Of a stretch of 64,000 nt of DNA, positions 36,234 to 46,207 are shown piece after piece. How positions within the stretch are numbered: the stretch's first letter is position 1; the number at the start of each line of letters is the position of its first letter. The stretch covers positions 1 to 64,000 of the forward strand of contig NW_024427757.1 in the NCBI RefSeq assembly GCF_017562075.2. The letters are read 5' to 3'. The notes below the pieces were generated by a model. It made no database searches, had not been told where the DNA came from, and worked only from the letters and a program-made list of their open reading frames with translations. Made by a program: the position numbers and the translations under genes. This DNA comes from Anopheles merus (Eukaryota > Arthropoda > Insecta > Diptera > Culicidae).

Positions 36234-37517
36234 CCCATCCAACACCCCATAACTATCCTATTAACATTCACACTGTTACAAGGGAATGTACAAGGATTAA
36301 AATGCAACAAAGAAGAAATCAGAGAATTACTAATAAAAAAAAATATAGACATAGCCTGTCTCCAAGAGACATGGTTGGATAAAAAAACAGCTGAAACACT
36401 AAAAATCCAACACTATCAAGTGATCCCCGAAAATAGGGAAGACGGATATGGAGGAGTGGTAATACTAATACGTAATGGTATTAACGTAAAAAAAATCACA
36501 TTATTACCTTCTAACCCCTACATTCAAGCAACAGCGGTCCACACTACTCAAACGGGATGGATATTTGCATCTGTGTACGTCAAACCAAGGACACCAAGTT
36601 CAGAGTTCATAACACTACTAACCCTTCTGTTTACAACCCTCAACAAATATCCAAAGGTCATAATAACGGGAGATTTCAACTCACACCATAAGGAATGGGG
36701 AAACCACTACAATGATACGAAAGGAAACAACCTACTAAACATGATAAACGATACTAACTTTACTGTGATCCATAACAACGAACATACATTTATAAACCCT
36801 AACCTTAATAATATAAACACAGCTATCGACCTCACAATCGCAAAAATAACAGTGGCACCAAATATAAAAAGAACAGTATCAGACATACATATTGGCAACA
36901 GTGGACACAAAATAATCTACACACACATAAACACAATTAAACCCCCTCCATACCAAAGATTTATATATAATAGAAAAAAAATAGATAAGGAAATCACCTT
37001 ACTTCCGGGAAACGATAGTACGGACATAAGCAGCATCACCAAAGATATTAATAAGATAATCTTAAGAAATAGAAGCAAAACCACCCTAGAACCTAAGTCA
37101 TGGTGGTCAGAAGAAATCAAAATAGCGTGGGAAAAAAAATGCGAATCTCGGAAAAATTTTAACCAAAACAAAACGATTACAAACCAAATAGAGTACAAGA
37201 GAGATTCAGCCAAATTTAGATACCTAAGAAAACTAGCCAAAGCAAAAAGAATAGAAGATAAACTGGAACTAATCAACACGCAAACAAAGATGGAGGATCT
37301 CTGGGACCTCATGGGATGCTTCAAAGTGAAACCCAGGAAAGAAAATAATATAGAAAAAGACAAAAAAATGGCAAATGATTTTTTAAACATACACTTTGGA
37401 TCAACAAAACAAAAAAACACAACAAGAACCCCTCACTTCATCAGTGATAAAACCCTACTGGACAAAAAAAAATGGAATGACATTCTTAGATCCAAAAAAA
37501 TTCATCCCCAGGCATAG
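36234..37517 (+). CDS. Retrotransposon ORF2, segment 1: AP-like endonuclease
   Basis: The endonuclease nicks target DNA to prime reverse transcription. The frame is open immediately after the ORF1 stop, with no ATG before the conserved N-terminus, so the true start is unclear. Motifs seen are 'LLQGNVQGL' (Asn motif), 'IACLQETW' (catalytic Glu, codon 36366), 'TGDFNSHHKEWG' (36669 onwards), 'AIDLTIA', and a terminal 'NSGHKIIY' at 36897-36920. The usual Ser-Asp-His reads Ser-Gly-His here (36900-36908), which may weaken catalysis. The frame then meets TAG at 37515. Homology passes to another frame at the A7 run 37494-37500, so residues after that run are out of frame. No ATG-initiated protein can be given with confidence. 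Confidence 0.85.
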   Translation, partial: PIQHPITILLTFTLLQGNVQGLKCNKEEIRELLIKKNIDIACLQETWLDKKTAETLKIQHYQVIPENREDGYGGVVILIRNGINVKKITLLPSNPYIQATAVHTTQTGWIFASVYVKPRTPSSEFITLLTLLFTTLNKYPKVIITGDFNSHHKEWGNHYNDTKGNNLLNMINDTNFTVIHNNEHTFINPNLNNINTAIDLTIAKITVAPNIKRTVSDIHIGNSGHKIIYTHINTIKPPPYQRFIYNRKKIDKEITLLPGNDSTDISSITKDINKIILRNRSKTTLEPKSWWSEEIKIAWEKKCESRKNFNQNKTITNQIEYKRDSAKFRYLRKLAKAKRIEDKLELINTQTKMEDLWDLMGCFKVKPRKENNIEKDKKMANDFLNIHFGSTKQKNTTRTPHFISDKTLLDKKKWNDILRSKKIHPQA

Positions 37518-38599
37518 ATAAAATATCCTACAACACACTAAAAATACTGAACAACAATAACTCAACCGCAATCATAAACGACATCAACAGAATGTATCAA
37601 ACAGGAAAAATAGAAAAAAAACTAAAAAAAATAAAAATAATCGCCATCCAAAAACCCGGAAAAGACAATACCCTAGCTGAAAATTACAGACCCATAGCCT
37701 TACTCCCAACCATTACAAAAGTTGCAAACACAGCCGTACTTCATAACCTAAATCATGTTATAGAAAAATATGACCAACTACCTAACACAACCTTCGGATT
37801 TAGAAAGAATCGTGCCACAACATCCGCTGTTGATTGGATTGTCAACACAATCAAGCACAACTTGAGGTTAAAAATACACACTGGGGTGATTTTTATCGAT
37901 GTGAAAAACGCCTACAACAGTGTAAAAGTTGACATCCTCGAAGAGATCCTCACCAGAAAAATGATATCCAGAGAAGATATCAGATGGATCGTAGGTTTCC
38001 TAAACAACAGATCGGTCGAGATCACATCTGAAGATAAAAAAATCAGTAGAAGAATATCTACGGGACTCCCGCAAGGAGACGTCCTATCCCCCCTGCTTTT
38101 TAATATATATACAAGTGACTGCCATAGCCTAAACCAAAATCAGATCAAACTAATACAATATGCAGATGATTTTGCCATTATAGAAAGTGGAATCACCGCC
38201 TCAGCAACAATCACAAAACTCCAACGAACCCTAAACACACTACAAGCAACACTAAATAGCCTCAACCTAAAAATAAACATAACAAAAACCAAGATAATGC
38301 AGTTTCCCCAAAATACAACAAGAAGCAACATAAAAATAGAAGACTCCTTCATACAACAAGTAACAACCCACCGATTTCTAGGCATTGACATCGATAACAA
38401 CTTAAGATTCCACACACATATCGACAATCAAACCCAAATAGCACAACAAAAACTTAACTTCATCAAAGCAGTATGCAATAGATCTAGACACATCAACCCA
38501 GAAAAAACAATCCAACTTCACCGATCCCTTATAAGAGGAAGTTTGGAATACGGTATATCACTCAGTAGTAATGCCAATAACACAAAAAAAACAAACTAA
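37502..38599 (+). pseudogene. Retrotransposon ORF2, segment 2: reverse transcriptase (frameshifted)
   Basis: This continues ORF2 one frame back from segment 1. Conserved RT blocks appear in order: 'SSPGIDKISY' at the start, 'NYRPIALLPT', 'FGFRKNRAT', 'VIFIDVKNAY' (motif A, catalytic Asp present), 'STGLPQGDVLSPLLFNIY', and 'QYADDFAI' with the YADD box at 38159-38170. Then come a 'KTKIMQF' thumb-side block and 'RFLGIDID'. All catalytic aspartates are intact. The first ATG is 37592, but homology starts upstream, so that ATG is not a real start. The segment ends at TAA 38597-38599, just after an A8 run (38584-38591), where homology moves to the next frame. It is classed as broken, although a base-calling artefact is quite possible. 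Confidence 0.85.
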
Positions 38600-39843
38600 A
38601 TACCATATTAAACCAATCGCTTAGAAAAATCACTGGCTGCTCAAAGACCACCCCCCTGAACACACTCTACGCAATAGCATCAGAAACCCCTTTCCACATA
38701 AGAACCACATACCTAATAGAAAAACAACTCGCCAAAGCAATAGCACACACTACATTCAACACACAAAATCTAAGGAACCACCATAACACACCACGCTGGA
38801 ACTTTACCACCCAAGAAAAAACATACATCGCAAACAGAAACACATACGACAAAATAGCCCACTACGAATTCAACAACTCAAAAAATAGCCCATTCCAAAC
38901 CACTATCAACCCGACCATCTCATCCATTAACGACAACAAAAAAAACCAAGACACATCCATGCTAAGACAAAAAAGCCTAGAGATCATATACAAGCAACAG
39001 GGCACAAAAATATACACAGATGGAAGCAAACGAGGAAACCTCTGTGGAATAGGCATATATATAGAGATTAACCAAAGAGAAATTATCACGGTATCAAAAA
39101 AAATAGAACTCCCTGTATCAATCTGCACCACCGAACTATACGCAATAGACACAGCCTTACAAATAGCAATAACCAAGAATATTAAAAACTGCACAATATA
39201 CACAGACAGTAAATCGGCATGTACCATTTTAGAGACCGCCAGAGAAGAGTTATATGTAGACGAAATAATAAATAGGATATTATTTAACCTAGAACTTATA
39301 CAGTGTAAAATACAATGGATTCCGAGTCACGTGGGTATAATCGGCAACGAAAAGGCCGACAAACTAGCCAAGGAGGGCACAACACAACTTGACAAAATAA
39401 AAAATAAAATCAGATTAAGTGACGCAATATCAACATTTAAAACAAAAGCTCAAATTGAAGCAAATGTTTGGTACACAACAATGAGCTCAACAAAAGGGAA
39501 AAAATTCTTTAGATACCAAACCTCCCTGAACATGAAAATGTGGCATTACAAACTAAAAATACCTCCAAAAGACATAAAGACTATTAACAGACTTATTGCA
39601 GGACACGACTACAGCAACTATTGGCTAAACAAAATGAAGCTAATAGATAACGGCACATGCAACACATGTCACGAACCGGATACCGGAACTCACAGAGTTT
39701 TTAAATGCCTAAAATACGCTGCAGAAAGAAATTCCCAAAAAAACATAAACGAACCAAACTTCATAGCAGCATGGAAGAAAAAAGACATAAAAACCTTAAA
39801 GTTAATCATAGAGTTCATTAAAAAAAACAGAATATCCTTCTAA
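38592..39843 (+). pseudogene. Retrotransposon ORF2, segment 3: RNase H and C-terminal CCHC (frameshifted)
   Basis: Open from just after the A8 run through to TAA 39841-39843. The first part ('LNTILNQSLRKITGC') is the usual post-RT connector. RNase H type I follows, with its acidic residues visible: Asp in 'YTDGSK' (39019), Glu in 'TTELYAID', Asp in 'YTDSKSA', and 'PSHVGIIGNEKAD' with His 39328 and Asp 39358. It would remove RNA from the cDNA hybrid. A C-X2-C-X7-H-X4-C motif lies at 39658-39708, as in the C-termini of R1/I-type ORF2 proteins. An ATG at 38959 lies inside the domain and is not a likely start. The domain is intact apart from being out of frame with the RT segment. Confidence 0.85.
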
Positions 39844-40150
39844 CAAAAAAAAAATCAGATTCACCTGCTTCTGTTCCCTACTTAGCTTGTTCAGATAGAA
39901 ATGTCTATGGCGTTCAACCTGACGAGCTTGGGAAACAAGAAGCTCCATACCCCTAAAAAAAAAAAAAAAACCAAAAACAGAAACTGCAAAGGAAAAGGAC
40001 ATATGGCCTGAGTAGCTGGTCCTAACTAAGTTTGAGGTTGGAAAAACATATTTTTTTCCATACGCGGATTAGTATGACGAACGCCCAGGAAGCTGGATTC
40101 TCACACCGAACCGAGTATCAACCTCCCACAGCAGAGAAGAAGAAGAAGAA
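39844..40150 (+). other. Retrotransposon 3' UTR with internal A16 and GAA tail
   Basis: A non-coding region of 307 bp. It holds a 16-base A run at 39955-39970, well inside the element. An 8-bp perfect stem lies at 40039-40046 / 40053-40060 (tggaaaaa/tttttcca, 6-base loop). The tail 'gagaagaagaagaagaa' runs to 40150. I-type elements end in short simple repeats (TAA in Drosophila I), so a GAA tail is compatible. The hairpin could help RT recognise the RNA, but that is inference. Confidence 0.75.
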
Positions 40151-40190
40151 GCAAGAAGAAGAAGGAGGCGTGCTTTTGAGAATGATAATT
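40151..40190 (+). repeat. Right 40-bp target-site duplication
   Basis: Exact copy of 34705-34744. After it the satellite resumes at 'ataattactttctttcgcg' as in every other unit, so no target sequence was lost. Confidence 0.93.
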
Positions 40191-40281
40191 ATAATTACTT
40201 TCTTTCGCGTGGTAATAATAATTATAATTACATTATATGTGTAGTAATCATCTACTTCGTGTTTATGTGTATTCTTTACAG

Positions 40282-43245
40282 GTGGCTGAAGGTAGCTGGT
40301 AGCTGATAGATGGAAGCTGGTAGCTGTTAGGCCGTTCCTGCTGCTGAAGGGCTGTGTTTTCGCATCCCACCGGAACGCTATGAAGGATCGAAAGCACGGA
40401 TTGGATTAATGAAAGTTTGCTGGTAGCTGGTTAGCCGTTCCTGCTGCTGAAGGGCTGAGTTTTCGCATCCCACCCGAACGCTATGAAGGATCGAAAGCAC
40501 GGTTTGTGTACGTGTTGCGATAAATGGAAGGTTGCTGGTAGCTGGTAGGCCGTTCCTGCTGCTGAAGGGTTGTGTTTTCGCATCTCCCCGGAACGCCATG
40601 AAGGATCGACAGCACGGATTGGATTAATGGAAGGTTGCTGGTAGCTGGTGAGCCGTTCCTGCTGCTGAAGGGCTGTGTTTTCGCATCCCACCGGAACGCT
40701 ATGAAGGATCGAAAGCACGGTTTGTGTACGTGTTGCGATAAATGGAAGGTTGCTGGTAGCTGGTAGGCCGTTCCTGCTGCTGAAGGGTTGTGTTTTCGCA
40801 TCTCCTCGGAACGCTATGAAGGATCGACAGCACGGATTGGATTAATGGAAGGTTGCTGGTAGCTGGTGAGCCGTTCCTGCTGCTGAAGGGCTGTGTTTTC
40901 GCATCCCACCGGAACGCTATGAAGGATCGAAAGCACGGTTTGTGTACGTGTTGCGATAAATGGAAGGTTGCTGGTAGCTGGTAGGCCGTTCCTGCTGCTG
41001 AAGGGTTGTGTTTTCGCATCTCCTCGGAACGCTATGAAGGATCGACAGCACGGATTGGATTAATGGAAGGTTGCTGGTAGCTGGTGAGCCGTTCCTGCTG
41101 CTGAAGGGCTGTGTTTTCGCATCCCACCGGAACGCTATGAAGGATCGAAAGCACGGTTTGTGTACGTGTTGCGATAAATGGAAGGTTGCTGGTAGCTGGT
41201 AGGCCGTTCCTGCTGCTGAAGGGTTGTGTTTTCGCATCTCCTCGGAACGCTATGAAGGATCGACAGCACGGATTGGATTAATGGAAGGTTGCTGGTAGCT
41301 GGTGAGCCGTTCCTGCTGCTGAAGGCTGTGTTTTCGCATCCCACCGGACGCTATGAAGGATCGAAAGGACGGTTTGGGTACGTGTTGGGAATAATGGAAG
41401 GTTGCTGGTAGCTGGTAGGCCGTTCCTGCTGCTGAAGGGTTGTGTTTTCGCATCCCCCCGGAACGTCATGAAGGAAAGACAGCACGGATTGGATTAATGG
41501 AAGGTTGCTGGTAGCTGGTGAGCCGTTCCTGCTGCTGAAGGGCTGTGTTTTCGCATCCCACCGGAACGCTATGAAGGATCGAAAGCACGGTTTGTGTACG
41601 TGTTGCGATAAATGGAAGGTTGCTGGTAGCTGGTAGGCCGTTCCTGCTGCTGAAGGGTTGTGTTTTCGCATCCCCCCGGAACGTCATGAAGGAAAGACAG
41701 CACGGATTGGATTAATGGAAGGTTGCTGGTAGCTGGTGAGCCGTTCCTGCTGCTGAAGGGCTGTGTTTTCGCATCCCACCGGAACGCTATGAAGGATCGA
41801 AAGCACGGATTGATGGAAGGTTGCTGGTAGCTGGTAGGTCGTTCCCGCTGCTGAAGGGCTGTGTTTCCGCATCCCTCCGGAACGCCACGGCTCGTGTGTG
41901 TGTGTGTGTTCGGATTGATGGGGGGCTAAAAGTAAAATAAATAAATCAAGTTGTTAGCAGCACGGCTCGTCTTCTTGTTAAAGAAGCGAATGAGCTAGAC
42001 CTCAAATGCTGTATGAAAATAATTAAAAGAAAGAAAAGTCCTCTTGTTCGGATAGATGGGAGGCTTGTCCTCGCCCCTTTTAGGTTGCGATTGGTGGCTA
42101 CCGTGGCTTCCAGATTTTTGTCCAACGGTTAGCGGTTTATTTTAGCATTATTTTTATTTATATATTTTTGTTTTTATTGAGTTAAACGAAGCCCGGCCGT
42201 ATTGTCGACGTACGTTGAAATAGTTTTGTTTCTCGAAAGAAATTTCCTTCCACGGATCAGCGGTGTTTAGCATTTATTTTATTATCGGCGCGAGGTATTT
42301 TATTATAGCGGAGTTATTTTATTATAGCGCAGTTATTTTATTATAGCGTAGTTATTTTATTATAGCGGAGTTATTTTATTATCGGACATGTTAGCGGTTT
42401 TTGTTGGTGTGCCTAAATTAATTTAAACTGTATTTGTAATATAACAGGTAGTTTAGCCTATTCATTAATTGTTTTATACGATTCTCATTGAATTTAGCAC
42501 AGAGGTTTTAGATTTAGAATATATATTTTTTAATTCAATCTAATAGTTAAGTTCGTTTTGAATTTTACTTTCGAGCTCGAATGGACACTTTGCCAAACTT
42601 GTGCAGTGGTTTAAACCGGGCCTCATCGGTTCATCACGGCTTCCGTCAATTTGTCAATCGCTTTATCCGGATAGCTTCATCCGGAGCGCTTTATCCGGAT
42701 CTCTTTATCTTGTTCGCTTTATCCGGTTGGCTTCATCCGTGTGGCTTCATGCGTGTGGCTTCATCCGTGCCGCTTTATCCGGGCATCTGTCAAACTGCCA
42801 AACCGCGTTTAGCCTATTCATTAATTGTTTTATACGATTCTCATTGAATTTAGCACAGAGGTTTTAGATTTAGAATATATATTTTTTAATTCAATTTTAA
42901 AGTTAAGTTCATTTTGAATTTTACTTTCGAGTTCGAATGGACACCTTGCCAAACTTGTCAATCGCTTTATCCGGATAGCTACATCCGGAGCGCTTTATCC
43001 GGTTGGCTTCATCCGTGTCTTTTCATCCATGTCGCTTCATCCGTGTCGCTTTATCCGGGCATCTGTCAAACTGCCAAACCGCGTTTTCGTGCAAAATGAG
43101 GCGTGCTTTTGTTGCAAGAAGAAGAAGGAGGCGTGCTTTTGAGAATGATAATTATAATTACTTTCTTTCGCGTGGTAATAATAATTATAATTACATTATA
43201 TGTGTAGTAATCATCTACTTCGTGTTTTATGTGTATTCTTTACAG
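40282..43245 (+). repeat. Satellite unit U13 (2,964 bp)
   Basis: Subarray 40282-41893, spacer 41894-43245. Two private single-base losses, both in monomer 10 (near 41325 and 41348), and a C substitution at about 40475. Otherwise central form. Confidence 0.95.
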
Positions 43246-46207
43246 GTGGCTGAAGGTAGCTGGTAGCTGATAGATGGAAGCTGGTAGCTGTTAGGCCGTT
43301 CCTGCTGCTGAAGGGCTGTGTTTTCGCATCCCACCGGAACGCTATGAAGGATCGAAAGCACGGATTGGATTAATGAAAGTTTGCTGGTAGCTGGTTAGCC
43401 GTTCTGCTGCTGAAGGGCTGAGTTTTCGCATCCCACCGGAACGCTATGAAGGATCGAAAGCACGGTTTGTGTACGTGTTGCGATAAATGGAAGGTTGCTG
43501 GTAGCTGGTAGGCCGTTCCTGCTGCTGAAGGGTTGTGTTTTCGCATCTCCCCGGAACGCCATGAAGGATCGACAGCACGGATTGGATTAATGGAAGGTTG
43601 CTGGTAGCTGGTGAGCCGTTCCTGCTGCTGAAGGGCTGTGTTTTCGCATCCCACCGGAACGCTATGAAGGATCGAAAGCACGGTTTGTGTACGTGTTGCG
43701 ATAAATGGAAGGTTGCTGGTAGCTGGTAGGCCGTTCCTGCTGCTGAAGGGTTGTGTTTTCGCATCTCCTCGGAACGCTATGAAGGATCGACAGCACGGAT
43801 TGGATTAATGGAAGGTTGCTGGTAGCTGGTGAGCCGTTCCTGCTGCTGAAGGGCTGTGTTTTCGCATCCCACCGGAACGCTATGAAGGATCGAAAGCACG
43901 GTTTGTGTACGTGTTGCGATAAATGGAAGGTTGCTGGTAGCTGGTAGGCCGTTCCTGCTGCTGAAGGGTTGTGTTTTCGCATCTCCTCGGAACGCTATGA
44001 AGGATCGACAGCACGGATTGGATTAATGGAAGGTTGCTGGTAGCTGGTGAGCCGTTCCTGCTGCTGAAGGGCTGTGTTTTCGCATCCCACCGGAACGCTA
44101 TGAAGGATCGAAAGCACGGTTTGTGTACGTGTTGCGATAAATGGAAGGTTGCTGGTAGCTGGTAGGCCGTTCCTGCTGCTGAAGGGTTGTGTTTTCGCAT
44201 CTCCTCGGAACGCTATGAAGGATCGACAGCACGGATTGGATTAATGGAAGGTTGCTGGTAGCTGGTGAGCCGTTCCTGCTGCTGAAGGGCTGTGTTTTCG
44301 CATCCCACCGGAACGCTATGAAGGATCGAAAGGACGGTTTGGGTACGTGTTGGGAATAATGGAAGGTTGCTGGTAGCTGGTAGGCCGTTCCTGCTGCTGA
44401 AGGGTTGTGTTTTCGCATCCCCCCGGAACGTCATGAAGGAAAGACAGCACGGATTGGATTAATGGAAGGTTGCTGGTAGCTGGTGAGCCGTTCCTGCTGC
44501 TGAAGGGCTGTGTTTTCGCATCCCACCGGAACGCTATGAAGGATCGAAAGCACGGTTTGTGTACGTGTTGCGATAAATGGAAGGTTGCTGGTAGCTGGTA
44601 GGCCGTTCCTGCTGCTGAAGGGTTGTGTTTTCGCATCCCCCCGGAACGTCATGAAGGAAAGACAGCACGGATTGGATTAATGGAAGGTTGCTGGTAGCTG
44701 GTGAGCCGTTCCTGCTGCTGAAGGGCTGTGTTTTCGCATCCCACCGGAACGCTATGAAGGATCGAAAGCACGGATTGATGGAAGGTTGCTGGTAGCTGGT
44801 AGGTCGTTCCCGCTGCTGAAGGGCTGTGTTTCCGCATCCCTCCGGAACGCCACGGCTCGTGTGTGTGTGTGTTCGGATTGATGGGGGGCTAAAAGTAAAA
44901 TAAATAAATCAAGTTGTTAGCAGCACGGCTCGTCTTCTTGTTAAAGAAGCGAATGAGCTAGACCTCAAATGCTGTATGAAAATAATTAAAAGAAAGAAAA
45001 GTCCTCTTGTTCGGATAGATGGGAGGCTTGTCCTCGCCCCTTTTAGGTTGCGATTGGTGGCTACCGTGGCTTCCAGATTTTTGTCCAACGGTTAGCGGTT
45101 TATTTTAGCATTATTTTTATTTATATATTTTTGTTTTTATTGAGTTAAACGAAGCCCGGCCGTATTGTCGACGTACGTTGAAATAGTTTTGTTTCTCGAA
45201 AGAAATTTCCTTCCACGGATCAGCGGTGTTTAGCATTTATTTTATTATCGGCGCGAGGTATTTTATTATAGCGGAGTTATTTTTTATAGCGCAGTTATTT
45301 TATTATAGCGTAGTTATTTTATTATAGCGGAGTTATTTTATTATCGGACATGTTAGCGGTTTTTGTTGGTGTGCCTAAATTAATTTAAACTGTATTTGTA
45401 ATATAACAGGTAGTTTAGCCTATTCATTAATTGTTTTATACGATTCTCATTGAATTTAGCACAGAGGTTTTAGATTTAGAATATATATTTTTTAATTCAA
45501 TCTAATAGTTAAGTTCGTTTTGAATTTTACTTTCGAGCTCGAATGGACACTTTGCCAAACTTGTGCAGTGGTTTAAACCGGGCCTCATCGGTTCATCACG
45601 GCTTCCGTCAATTTGTCAATCGCTTTATCCGGATAGCTTCATCCGGAGCGCTTTATCCGGATCTCTTTATCTTGTTCGCTTTATCCGGTTGGCTTCATCC
45701 GTGTGGCTTCATGCGTGTGGCTTCATCCGTGCCGCTTTATCCGGGCATCTGTCAAACTGCCAAACCGCGTTTAGCCTATTCATTAATTGTTTTATACGAT
45801 TCTCATTGAATTTAGCACAGAGGTTTTAGATTTAGAATATATATTTTTTAATTCAATTTTAAAGTTAAGTTCATTTTGAATTTTACTTTCGAGTTCGAAT
45901 GGACACCTTGCCAAACTTGTCAATCGCTTTATCCGGATAGCTACATCCGGAGCGCTTTATCCGGTTGGCTTCATCCGTGTCTTTTCATCCATGTCGCTTC
46001 ATCCGTGTCGCTTTATCCGGGCATCTGTCAAACTGCCAAACCGCGTTTTCGTGCAAAATGAGGCGTGCTTTTGTTGCAAGAAGAAGAAGGAGGCGTGCTT
46101 TTGAGAATGATAATTATAATTACTTTCTTTCGCGTGGTAATAATAATTATAATTACATTATATGTGTAGTAATCATCTACTTCGTGTTTTATGTGTATTC
46201 TTTACAG
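43246..46207 (+). repeat. Satellite unit U14 (2,962 bp)
   Basis: Subarray 43246-44858, spacer 44859-46207. The 4-bp shortfall is fully accounted for: one C near 43404, one GT in the microsatellite, and one base in the second 19-bp repeat near 45281. Confidence 0.95.

Larger units (their letters stand above)
34745..40150 (+). mobile_element. Non-LTR (LINE) retrotransposon, I-clade-like, apparently full length
   Basis: A 5,406-bp insertion bounded by a perfect 40-bp target-site duplication. It has no LTRs. In order it carries a 193-bp 5' UTR with promoter motifs, a Gag-like ORF1 with three CCHC knuckles, and an ORF2 with AP-like endonuclease, reverse transcriptase, RNase H and a C-terminal CCHC motif. 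A ~307-bp 3' UTR ends in GAA repeats. The combination of APE, RT and RNase H with a zinc-knuckle ORF1 and a simple-repeat tail (not poly-A) fits the I superfamily. The finer clade (I, Nimb, Loa) is inference. The coding strand is strikingly A-rich, unlike the surrounding satellite. ORF2 has two frameshifts in A-runs. Confidence 0.93.
31872..40281 (+). repeat. Satellite unit U12, split by a retrotransposon
   Basis: Satellite sequence is 31872-34744 and 40191-40281; subarray 31872-33484, spacer from 33485. Removing the element (5,406 bp) and one 40-bp target copy leaves 2,964 bp, the normal unit length less two single-base losses (a C near 33048 and a T near 40262). The unit is otherwise the central form, so the insertion is recent relative to homogenisation. 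Confidence 0.95.

Noticed and set aside
35388..37420. Minus-strand open frames inside the retrotransposon
   Set aside because: They are antisense shadows of ORF1 and ORF2 caused by A-rich codons reading as T-rich, Phe/Leu/Ile-rich peptides. There is no supported domain.
36375..37517. A TTG-initiated start for the endonuclease segment
   Set aside because: The conserved Asn and Gln-Glu-Thr motifs lie upstream of this TTG in the same frame, so it would remove catalytic residues.
34745..40150. LTR retrotransposon or endogenous virus
   Set aside because: There are no terminal repeats, protease or integrase. The AP-endonuclease, RT and RNase H order and the simple-repeat tail are those of a non-LTR element.
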